From Deltaproteobacteria bacterium (GTDB lineage: Bacteria; Myxococcota; Kuafuiibacteriia; Kuafuiibacteriales; Kuafuiibacteriaceae), in NCBI GenBank assembly GCA_020632995.1, contig JACKEN010000014.1, forward strand, positions 1 to 64,000: a DNA stretch of 64,000 bases. The letters are read 5' to 3'. A program made the translations under genes and the position numbers. This document shows positions 57,253 to 64,000 of the stretch, one piece after another (the stretch's first letter is position 1; every line of letters begins with the position of its first letter). The notes under the pieces are model-generated. The model saw only the letters and a list, made by a program, of their open reading frames with translations. It ran no database searches and was not told where the DNA came from.

Positions 57253-57574
57253 ATGGGGCGGCCGCGCAAGAACCGACTGGGCGAGTACGCGCAGCTCCTG
57301 GGTGAGGAGCTTCCAGCGCCAGCTGGAGGAGGAGCTGGGTCGGCTGATTCAGGAGAGTCAGGCCGCGTATGTCCGAGAGCTCCAGACCCTCCGCCAGGAG
57401 GTGCGCACCCTCTCGAAGCAGGTCGAGGTACTGGCGAAGCGGGCCAAGGCGCCGAAGCCGAAGGTCGGCAAGTGGGTCCCGGGCGGGCCCGGCCGCCCGC
57501 CGAACGACGCCCTGGACCGGATCGCCGCGTTCGAGGCCCGGACCGGGACCACGAAGAAGAAGCGGGGCAAGTAG
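57253..57574 (+). CDS. AT-hook-like basic coiled-coil protein (frameshifted)
   Basis: About 106 residues. MGRPRKNRLGEYAQLLGEE starts with an AT-hook-type GRPRK; one extra base near 57312-57316 breaks the frame before FQRQLEEELGRLIQESQAAY, a coiled coil continuing to RTLSKQVEVLAKRAK. The tail has a second hook-like GGPGRPPNDALDRI and a Lys-rich end. Such small proteins often bind DNA minor grooves. No characterised family identified. Confidence 0.68.
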
Positions 57575-57592
57575 CCCTACTCAGGGGACCGA

Positions 57593-58243
57593 TTGGACCA
57601 GGACAACGACGAGGAGATGGCGCCGCTCGAGCTGGCGGACGGTACCCTGATCGAGCTGTATGAGGACGAGGACAGGATTGGGATCTACCGGCTCCGTCCA
57701 GACGCAGAGGAGGCGGATGGCCTCACCCTTCCACCCCTCCCGTGGACCTTCGCTGGAGCCGAGCTCGTGGCCAGCTCGGACGAAGCCTGGGTGGTGCTCT
57801 GGGTCTACTCGGGCCAGAGCGAGGAGGCCATCTTCCTTGTCGCTGTCCGCGACGAACTGATCCTCCGCTACGCGTCTGGCTATCTCGGTGGCGAGGCTGG
57901 GAGCCTCGGGTTCTCTGTCGACGCCAAGCGCCTCGCGTTCGCGCTGCCCACGACATGTAATGAGTGGTGGGAGCTGTGGGACGACGGCGTGGTCCTTCTC
58001 GACGAAGAGAACCTGCCCTGGATCCACTTCGGGCAGCTGGTGCTCGTCGAAACCGAAACGGGCCAGGCAACGACTCGGTTGATCCGCGTCCTGCCCCCAG
58101 ATGGATGGCAGCCGGAGCGGGCCGCCTATGACCCCTTCATGCGTCCGACCTTCCTCGAGGACGGGATGCTCGAGCTGCAGATGCCTTGGGGACCCGAGCT
58201 GGTCGACCCGAACGCGACCTCCAAGATCGACTTCTACCTCTGA
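57593..58243 (+). CDS. Hypothetical acidic protein
   Basis: 216 residues from TTG 57593, which has AGGGGA about 7 bases upstream; ATG 57617 is an alternative. Beta-rich with many Trp and acidic residues (ELYEDEDRIGIYRLRPD, DEAWVVLWVYSGQSEEAIFL, CNEWWELWDDGVVLLDEENL). It resembles immunity or SMI1/KNR4-like proteins in composition, but no motif settles this. Codon use is somewhat less GC-biased than its neighbours. Confidence 0.68.
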   Translation: MDQDNDEEMAPLELADGTLIELYEDEDRIGIYRLRPDAEEADGLTLPPLPWTFAGAELVASSDEAWVVLWVYSGQSEEAIFLVAVRDELILRYASGYLGGEAGSLGFSVDAKRLAFALPTTCNEWWELWDDGVVLLDEENLPWIHFGQLVLVETETGQATTRLIRVLPPDGWQPERAAYDPFMRPTFLEDGMLELQMPWGPELVDPNATSKIDFYL

Positions 58244-58474
58244 GCTGGAGCTCGAGAGCGACGTCCTCGTCGACGGGAGTGACAGCTCCAGCCCAATCCG
58301 GCCCACGCTCATCGAAGCTACGGCGCCGCCTCCCGCGCGCCGCCTTGCGCGAACCCCATGCGTACCGCGGGAGACCTTGCTCGGGGCCGTCCGAAGCTAC
58401 CCGGCCACCCAGATGATGCGGGCGCGGCCTGGGGCCCAAAGCCGCAAATCGAGAAGGTCGCCGCCACGGCTCGA
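58244..58474. other. Convergent intergenic region
   Basis: About 230 bases between two converging genes. I see no hairpin-plus-T terminator and no gene. Confidence 0.3.
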
Positions 58475-59770
58475 CTAGAGCCGCGCGGCCTCCTGCAGCC
58501 ACGCGGTCAGCACCGCCAGGTCCAACCCCTCTGCCTCCGTCAGCTCCCCAAGCCGCAGGTCTCGCTCGGACCAGTCCTCGTCGTGGGCGTCCCGCAGGGC
58601 GAACGCCGCGCTCGCTCCGGTCACCAACCCGCGCAGCAACCGCGCCCCATACATATAAAGCGCCCGGCTCTCGCCGGGGCGGGCCTCGGCCCAGGTGTTC
58701 CGAACCACCAGGCGCCTCCAGGCGCGGGGCGCGCCGGGGAGCCCGGCCTGGGTGAGGGTGGCGTCGAGGGCGCGGCCATCGCCGTCGGCGTTCACCGCCC
58801 AGGCGGCCTCGAGCGCCAGGCCGGCCACCGCGAGGGCGGCGGCACGCACCGCGCGCAGCGGATCGGACGGGGCGGTGACCAGGCGGGCGTGCACGTACCA
58901 GGTGCCGACGCGGGCGAGGAGGCGGGGGAGGGCGTAGGCGTCGAAATCCCCAGCGGCCCGGAGGGCCCAGGCGCGGGCGGTGGGACCGGGGGCGTTGGCC
59001 GAGGCGCCGGGGCGGCGGAGGGGGACCAGGCCCCGGAGCGGGAGCGACCCCGGCGCGGGCGGGTCGAGGTCGGTGAAGTCGGCCTCGGCGCCCGCGATGG
59101 CGTGCCGCCACCCCGAAGTCGGTGAGGCGGTGGCCGAGCGCGGCGGCGAGCTCGCGGGCGAGGGCGAAGAGGGGCCCGGCGCCAACAACGGCCACGGGGA
59201 CGGGGGTGGTCGGCAGGGTCGGGGCGGCCAGAGGGCGGGGTCGAACTGCCCGGGCGCGGCGAAGGTGGCGACGAGCTCGGCGCTCGGGAGGATCAGCCCG
59301 CCTGCAGTGGCTGGCTCCACGCCAACCGCGGCCTTGGGCGCCTCGGGCCGATGGAGCCACGCACCCAGGGCCTCGGCGCGGGGGCCCCAGGCGGCCTCGT
59401 ATGCAAGCCAGGCTGCAGTTCGGCGGTCCGGATCGGCGTGCTGACCCCAGGCCTCCAGTGATGACAAGTCAACTTGCAGTCGCCCCAGCGGGCCGAGCCA
59501 GGACGCCGCCTCGGCTCGCCACCGGGCCTCGGTCGGCAGCCGGGCCGCGGCCCAGGTCTGGAGGGCGTCGCTGAGGGGGAGGTCCTCGCCCGCGAGGTCG
59601 CGCTGGGCGGAGGGGTCGAGGAGGGCGCGGGCGCCGGCGTCTCGGACTGCGCGCTCGAACAGCTCGTTGAGGGGGCTGGGATCGCCCAGATCGGCCGCGG
59701 TGCGGGCGGCGGGGGCCCGGGCGTCGAGGAGGGCCAGGACCTTGTTGGCCAGGAGCGGGAGGGCCGCCAT
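58475..59770 (-). CDS. Hypothetical protein with two compensating frameshifts
   Basis: 431 residues as read. Two shifts (near 59229 and at the C run near 59110-59114) cancel each other; between them the true frame is probably PVPVAVVGAGPLFALARELA, then ALGHRLTDFG. The protein is Ala/Leu-rich and helical, with WRHAIAGAEADFTDLD in mid-sequence and RALYMYGARLLRGLVTGASA near the end. No zinc motif or recognised family. The upstream neighbour encodes a small helical protein. Confidence 0.65.
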   Translation of the reverse strand: MAALPLLANKVLALLDARAPAARTAADLGDPSPLNELFERAVRDAGARALLDPSAQRDLAGEDLPLSDALQTWAAARLPTEARWRAEAASWLGPLGRLQVDLSSLEAWGQHADPDRRTAAWLAYEAAWGPRAEALGAWLHRPEAPKAAVGVEPATAGGLILPSAELVATFAAPGQFDPALWPPRPCRPPPSPWPLLAPGPSSPSPASSPPRSATASPTSGWRHAIAGAEADFTDLDPPAPGSLPLRGLVPLRRPGASANAPGPTARAWALRAAGDFDAYALPRLLARVGTWYVHARLVTAPSDPLRAVRAAALAVAGLALEAAWAVNADGDGRALDATLTQAGLPGAPRAWRRLVVRNTWAEARPGESRALYMYGARLLRGLVTGASAAFALRDAHDEDWSERDLRLGELTEAEGLDLAVLTAWLQEAARL

Positions 59771-59778
59771 GGCCGGAC

Positions 59779-60225
59779 CTACTGCGGGGTCAGGTCCATG
59801 AAGGCCAGGTAGAGATCCACGTCGCTGGGGGCGTGGTTCCGCACCAGCAGATCACGGAGGTGGGTGCGCCGCTCGGCCGGGAGGTCGGCGAGGAAGTCCA
59901 GCTCGTTGTCGGTGAGCCCGTTGTCGTGCTCGACCCCGAGGAAGTCGAGGGCCTCGGCGAGGAGGGGGCGCCGCGTGTAGAGGTAGTTGCGGATCATCTC
60001 CTCGGAGAACTCCGACTGCAGCTCGACCCCCTCGAGGAGCAGGGCGCGCAGCTTCTTGGTGCGCACCTCGGTCTTGCCGGAGGCCTTCAGCGCGAAGGCG
60101 CCGCCCTTGTTCTTGATGCCCGCGCGCCGGAAGACCTCCTCGCGGAGCTTCTTCGGGGAAGCGTTGATGACCTCGTTGAAGAGCTCCGCGTCCAGGTGGC
60201 GGAGGATCTGCGTCGGGTTCGCCAT
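59779..60225 (-). CDS. Hypothetical helical protein
   Basis: 148 residues, ATG 60225. Fully helical, charged (NPTQILRHLDAELFNEVINA, REEVFRRAGIKNKGGAFALK, DNELDFLADLPAERRTHLRD). It starts 53 bases after the end of the kinase gene. I recognise no family. Confidence 0.75.
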   Translation of the reverse strand: MANPTQILRHLDAELFNEVINASPKKLREEVFRRAGIKNKGGAFALKASGKTEVRTKKLRALLLEGVELQSEFSEEMIRNYLYTRRPLLAEALDFLGVEHDNGLTDNELDFLADLPAERRTHLRDLLVRNHAPSDVDLYLAFMDLTPQ

Positions 60226-60278
60226 GGGGCCCCTGTGCTAGTCCCCCCGACCGTCACAGTCCAACACAAACCGCCCGC

Positions 60279-61727
60279 TCAGCGCGGGGTCGGGGGCGGG
60301 TCCTCGAAGCGGAGCTTCACCACCCGGTTCTCGCCCGCCGACACCCGGACCTCGAGCACCCGCTGCTGCCCGCGGTACACGCCGCGGATGCGGTGCAGGC
60401 CCGGCATCACCGGGACCTTGCCCACCGGCGCGGTGCCCACGTCGGTGTCCCCGATCTTCACGATGGCCCCGGGCACGTCGGAGATGACGTGCAGGTAGCC
60501 GTGGTCCGGCTTCACGCCAGCCGAGCCGATGTAGACGCCGGCCGCCACGCTCAGGAAGACGAGCGAGGCGAGGACGAGCGCGAACCAGCGCCAGGTGCCG
60601 AGGACCGAGCCGACGAGGCCGGCGAACCCGGCCATCGCGCTCGCGTCGGGGGCGGGGGCCGGGGGCGGGGGGGGCGGGCGGAAGCGGAGGTCGGGATCGG
60701 TGACCTCCTCGAGGAGCTCGAACCCGGCGTCCATGATCTGCCGGTGTCGGGGCGGGTCGTTCCGGGCCCGGCTCAGGGCCATGTTGCGCTGGGCCAGCTC
60801 CTTGTCGAACAGGCGCTGCATCCACTCGGCCAGCGCGTCCTTGGCCGCGTCGCGGTCCCGGTCGTCGTCGCGCAAGAGGGATTGACGCATGGCCGCCGCG
60901 TCCCGATAGCGCCAGCGGGCCGACTTGCGGAGGGCCCGGTAGGCCACCCACGATCCGTTCCACGGGAGGTCGGGCCGGATGACCCGGGGGAAGGGCACCT
61001 GGCAGGCCATCACGGACTGCACCGTCTCGTACTCGTTGGCCCGGAAGAACAGGCGGCGCTGGGTGAGCATCTCCCAGAGCACCACGCCAGTGGAGAACAG
61101 GTCGGCGCGGTGGTCGACGCCCTTGAAGTTCACCTGCTCCGGCGACATGTACGCGTACTTGCCCTTGAGGACGCCGGCGCGGGTGCGGGAGATCTGCGCC
61201 GCGGCCTTGGCGAGGCCGAAGTCCAGCAGTGTCACGGAGCCGTCGAAGCCCACCAGCACGTTCTGGGGCGAGACGTCGCGGTGGATCACGTGCAGCGGCT
61301 TGCCCTTGAAGGTGGCGTCGTGGTGGGCGTAGTGCAAGGCGTCCAGCACTTCGGCGATGATGGCGGTGGTGTGCTCGTACGGGATGCGCCAGCCCAGCTC
61401 GTGGCAGCGGTCCCGGATCTGGCCGAGGTCGCGGCCGAAGATGAACTCCATCACCAGGTAGTGGGTGCCGGCCTCTTCACCCACCTCTACGACCTCGACG
61501 ATGGCGTCGTGGTGGAGGTTGGAGGCGATGCGCGCCTCCTCGATGAGCATGTGGATGAGGTCCTCCTCCTCCACCAGGTCGGCCCGGATGGTCTTCACCA
61601 CCACCGTCCGCTCGTAGCCGCGCGGCCCCCACTGCTGGGCGAGGAAGATGTCGGCCATGCCCCCCACCGCGAGGCGCTTCACCAGGCGGTACTTGCCGAT
61701 GCGTCCTTCGCTCGGGGCGGGGCTCAC
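60279..61727 (-). CDS. Hanks-type Ser/Thr protein kinase with membrane anchor and PEGA-like tail
   Basis: 482 residues from GTG 61727 (GGAG 7 bases upstream). The kinase domain shows the Gly-rich VGGMADIFLA, the Lys in TVVVKTIRAD, HVIHRDVSPQNVLV near 145 and LLDFGLAKA near 167. One membrane helix (WFALVLASLVFLSVAAGVYI) near 385 separates it from a C-terminal PEGA-like beta domain (GYLHVISDVPGAIVKIGDTD). Activation segment is present. Likely senses the envelope; the FHA-sigma54 protein at 31 kb is a plausible kind of partner, with no direct evidence. Confidence 0.92.
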   Translation of the reverse strand: MSPAPSEGRIGKYRLVKRLAVGGMADIFLAQQWGPRGYERTVVVKTIRADLVEEEDLIHMLIEEARIASNLHHDAIVEVVEVGEEAGTHYLVMEFIFGRDLGQIRDRCHELGWRIPYEHTTAIIAEVLDALHYAHHDATFKGKPLHVIHRDVSPQNVLVGFDGSVTLLDFGLAKAAAQISRTRAGVLKGKYAYMSPEQVNFKGVDHRADLFSTGVVLWEMLTQRRLFFRANEYETVQSVMACQVPFPRVIRPDLPWNGSWVAYRALRKSARWRYRDAAAMRQSLLRDDDRDRDAAKDALAEWMQRLFDKELAQRNMALSRARNDPPRHRQIMDAGFELLEEVTDPDLRFRPPPPPPAPAPDASAMAGFAGLVGSVLGTWRWFALVLASLVFLSVAAGVYIGSAGVKPDHGYLHVISDVPGAIVKIGDTDVGTAPVGKVPVMPGLHRIRGVYRGQQRVLEVRVSAGENRVVKLRFEDPPPTPR

Positions 61728-61789
61728 CAGGGGACTCCAGCTCGAGGCGCGCACGCCCCGGGTCGCGCATCGTAACAGCCCAGCCGGAT

Positions 61790-62485
61790 CTAGTCGAAGA
61801 GGCGGAGCTGGCTGAGCAGGGTCTTGATCGGCTCGAAGGTCCGCCGGTGGAGCGGGGTGACGCCGTGGGCGTGGATGGCGGCGAGGTGGTCGGCGGTGCC
61901 GTAGCCCTTGTGCTTGTCGAACCCGTACTCGGGGTACTCCGCCGCCATCCGGACCATGTACGCGTCGCGTTCGACCTTCGCGAGGATCGAGGCGGCGGCG
62001 ATGGACAGGGAGCGGGCGTCGCCCTTGATGAGGTCGGTCTGGGGGAGCTCGGTGCCAGGCACGATTCGGGCGTCGACCAGGAGGTGATGCAGCGCGTCGA
62101 CCTGGGCCAGCACCCCGTCCAGCGCACGCTTCATCGCGAGCAGGCCGGCTTGCCGGATGTTGATGCGGTCGATCTCCTCGACCGAGGCCTCGGCCACCGC
62201 CCACGCCCGCACCGAGGCCCGGATGGCCTCCGCGTGGGCCTCCCGCTGGGCGGCGGAGAGGGCCTTGCTGTCGTCGACCCCGACCAGGTCCTTCAGGCGC
62301 TCGGGGTCGAGGATCACGCAGGCGGCGGTGACCGGCCCGGCGAGCGGACCGGCGCCCGCCTCGTCGAGCCCCGCCACCACCCGGCCGGCGGCCCAGTGCT
62401 CCTGCTCGAACTCGAGGAGGTTCTCGTGCCGGCGGGCCTTCCGCCGCTTCACGTTCTCAGGCTTGGAGGACAGGCGTCGCGCCAC
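61790..62485 (-). CDS. rnhB: Ribonuclease HII
   Basis: About 231 residues from GTG 62485. VVAGLDEAGAGPLAGPVTAA with the catalytic Asp-Glu, VGVDDSKALSAAQREA, LIKGDARSLSIAAASILAKV and PLHRRTFEPIKTLL are RNase HII blocks. It cuts RNA:DNA hybrids and single ribonucleotides in DNA. The start is not fixed by a ribosome site; longer frames lack homology. Confidence 0.93.
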   Translation of the reverse strand: MARRLSSKPENVKRRKARRHENLLEFEQEHWAAGRVVAGLDEAGAGPLAGPVTAACVILDPERLKDLVGVDDSKALSAAQREAHAEAIRASVRAWAVAEASVEEIDRINIRQAGLLAMKRALDGVLAQVDALHHLLVDARIVPGTELPQTDLIKGDARSLSIAAASILAKVERDAYMVRMAAEYPEYGFDKHKGYGTADHLAAIHAHGVTPLHRRTFEPIKTLLSQLRLFD

Positions 62486-62521
62486 GGCGAGGAAGGTAGA
62501 CGACGGGCGTGCTAGCGTCAC

Positions 62522-62953
62522 GTGGTGCCGCACCCTCTCCCCATCGTGGATGGCCGTCGCTTCGGGTGCACCCGCTGCGGGAACTGCTGCATGCAGCCGG
62601 GCTACGTGTACTTCCACCCGCACGAGGTCAGCGCCATCGCCGAGTACCTGGGGATCTCCGAGGCCCGCTTCACCCGGGCCTACGACCTGTCGTGGATGCC
62701 CGGGTCCAAGCTCTGGGCGCTCGAGGCGGCGGACGGCCAGGGTTGCCCCCTGCTCACCGAAGACCGGCTCTGCTCGGTGCAGCCCGTGAAGCCGGCCCAG
62801 TGCCGGACCTTCCCGTTCTGGCCGGAGCTCCTGGACGACGCCGCGCGGTGGGAGCGCACCAAGGCCTACTGCCCGGGCCTCGACGCGCCGGACGGGCGGC
62901 TCTACGCCGAGGCGGAGATCCGGCAGCTCAGGGCAGAGGCCTCGGAGCCCTGA
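62522..62953 (+). CDS. YkgJ-family cysteine-cluster protein
   Basis: 143 residues (GTG 62522 or 62525). FGCTRCGNCCMQPGYVYFHP and CSVQPVKPAQCRTFPFWPEL give the conserved Cys set of the YkgJ/Fe-S or zinc-binding cluster family, with CPLLTEDRLC between. Function of the family is unknown; metal binding is likely. Divergent from rnhB. Confidence 0.88.
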   Translation: MVPHPLPIVDGRRFGCTRCGNCCMQPGYVYFHPHEVSAIAEYLGISEARFTRAYDLSWMPGSKLWALEAADGQGCPLLTEDRLCSVQPVKPAQCRTFPFWPELLDDAARWERTKAYCPGLDAPDGRLYAEAEIRQLRAEASEP

Positions 62954-62997
62954 TGTTCCCGGTGGCCACCGGGGGTCTCGGGCACTATGAGACGCGC

Positions 62998-64000
62998 ATG
63001 TCCGCCGACCACATCGAGATCCGGGGGGCCCGCGAGCACAACCTCAAGGGCATCGATATCCGCCTGCCCCGGGACAAGCTGGTGGTGATCACCGGGGTGT
63101 CGGGGTCGGGGAAGAGCTCGCTCGCGTTCGACACCATCTACGCGGAGGGTCAGCGGCGCTACGTGGAGTCCCTGTCGGCCTACGCGCGGCAGTTCCTGGA
63201 CCAGCAGAACAAGCCGGACGTGGAGAGCATCGAGGGGCTCTCGCCCGCGATCTCGATCGAGCAGAAGACCACCTCGAACAACCCGCGCTCCACCGTGGGC
63301 ACGGTGACCGAGCTCTACGACTACCTGCGCCTGCTCTACGCGCGCATCGGCAAGCCGGCTTGCCCGAGCTGCGGGAAGCCGGTGGCCCGCCAGACGGTGC
63401 AGCAGATCGTCGACAAGATCCTGGGCACCCCCGACGGCACCAAGGTGGTGTTGATGGCGCCGCTCGTGCGGGGGCGCAAGGGCGAGTACCGAAAGGAGCT
63501 CGACCAGCTCAGGAAGGACGGCTTCACCCGCGTCCGCCTCGACGGTGAGGTGCCGCGATCTCTCCGAGTCCATCACGATGGACAAGAAGAAGAAGCACGA
63601 CCTCGACGTGGTGGTGGACCGCCTGGTGAACAAGGACGGGGCGCGCCAGCGCATCACCGACAGCGTGGAGCTGGCGCTGCGCCTGGGCGAGGGCCTGTTG
63701 CGGGTGCAGTACCTGGCCGATGCGCAAGAGGAGTTGCTCTCTCAGCGGCTGGCCTGCCTCGAGTGCGGTATCTCGCTCCCCGACATCGAGCCGCGCTCGT
63801 TCTCCTTCAACAGCCCCCACGGCGCGTGCACCACCTGCAGCGGGCTGGGCGAGCTGTCGTTCTTCGACCCCGAGCGGGTGGTGCCGAACGAGGACCTGTC
63901 GCTCGCCGATGGCGCGGTGGCGCCCTGGCCGAACAGCGTCTGGTACACGCCGGTGCTCGAGGCGCTCTGCAAGCACTACGGCCAGTCCATGAAGACGCCG
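62998..64000 (+). CDS. uvrA: Excinuclease ABC subunit A, N-terminal part (frameshifted, runs off the edge)
   Basis: ATG 62998. IEIRGAREHNLKGIDIRLPR, Walker A VITGVSGSGKSSLAFDTIYA near 33, ESLSAYARQFLDQ, the zinc-finger half CPSCGKPVARQTVQQ near 122 and LDGEVRDLSESITMDKK are UvrA. One extra C at 63553-63554 breaks the frame after LDGEV; correcting it gives RDLSESITMD. The coding region continues past the window. UvrA finds bulky lesions for nucleotide excision repair. Confidence 0.94.
   Translation, partial: MSADHIEIRGAREHNLKGIDIRLPRDKLVVITGVSGSGKSSLAFDTIYAEGQRRYVESLSAYARQFLDQQNKPDVESIEGLSPAISIEQKTTSNNPRSTVGTVTELYDYLRLLYARIGKPACPSCGKPVARQTVQQIVDKILGTPDGTKVVLMAPLVRGRKGEYRKELDQLRKDGFTRVRLDGEVPRSLRVHHDGQEEEARPRRGGGPPGEQGRGAPAHHRQRGAGAAPGRGPVAGAVPGRCARGVALSAAGLPRVRYLAPRHRAALVLLQQPPRRVHHLQRAGRAVVLRPRAGGAERGPVARRWRGGALAEQRLVHAGARGALQALRPVHEDA

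Overview
The window is about 70 percent G+C and reads like the replication-origin region of a Myxococcota/deltaproteobacterial-type chromosome. That guess rests on gene content, not on a marker search: an FHA-sigma54 activator, a Hanks-type kinase with a membrane-anchored tail, response regulators carrying DUF4388-like domains, PilZ, roadblock and V4R proteins, and parS-like sites close to the myxobacterial consensus. No rRNA or tRNA gene was recognised.

Layout. 0-5.6 kb: a 2-oxoacid:ferredoxin oxidoreductase operon, a hemerythrin-like protein and a Tat-exported aldo/keto reductase. 5.6-13.8 kb: a two-domain glucosylglycerol-type osmolyte enzyme followed by an overlapping operon (sodium symporter, PfkB kinase, GH4, PIG-L deacetylase, SIS isomerase) that looks like an amino-sugar disaccharide pathway. 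13.8-30 kb: a GH5-like protein, a TPR/roadblock/V4R operon, a SprT-like protein, a flavin/iron-sulfur membrane fusion protein, an EamA transporter, a response regulator, an M14 peptidase, a GT2-methyltransferase fusion and yebC. 30-38.8 kb: FHA-sigma54 activator, a second DUF4388 response regulator, tsaD, rsmA, Uma2, TPR and infA. 38.9-46.6 kb: small envelope and PilZ proteins, then recF, dnaN, a probable oriC and dnaA on the minus strand. 46.9-52.1 kb: rpmH, rnpA, yidD, yidC, jag, two small regulator-like genes and an mpg-type glycosylase on the plus strand. 52.1-56.0 kb: nearly 4 kb of repeat-rich, purine-skewed DNA with no convincing gene, bracketed by two parS-like sites. 56.0-64 kb: an Rsm22-like methyltransferase, an AT-hook-like protein, unknowns, a kinase, rnhB, a YkgJ-type protein and the start of uvrA.

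A recurrent oddity is that about twenty single-base frameshifts can be inferred between 30.4 and 63.6 kb, including in dnaA, tsaD and uvrA, while the first 30 kb shows none. I read these as mostly assembly or sequencing indels rather than real pseudogenes. A second oddity is a palindromic repeat of about 72 bp that lies inside the 5' coding ends of two unrelated genes (about 30.3 kb and 34.9 kb).
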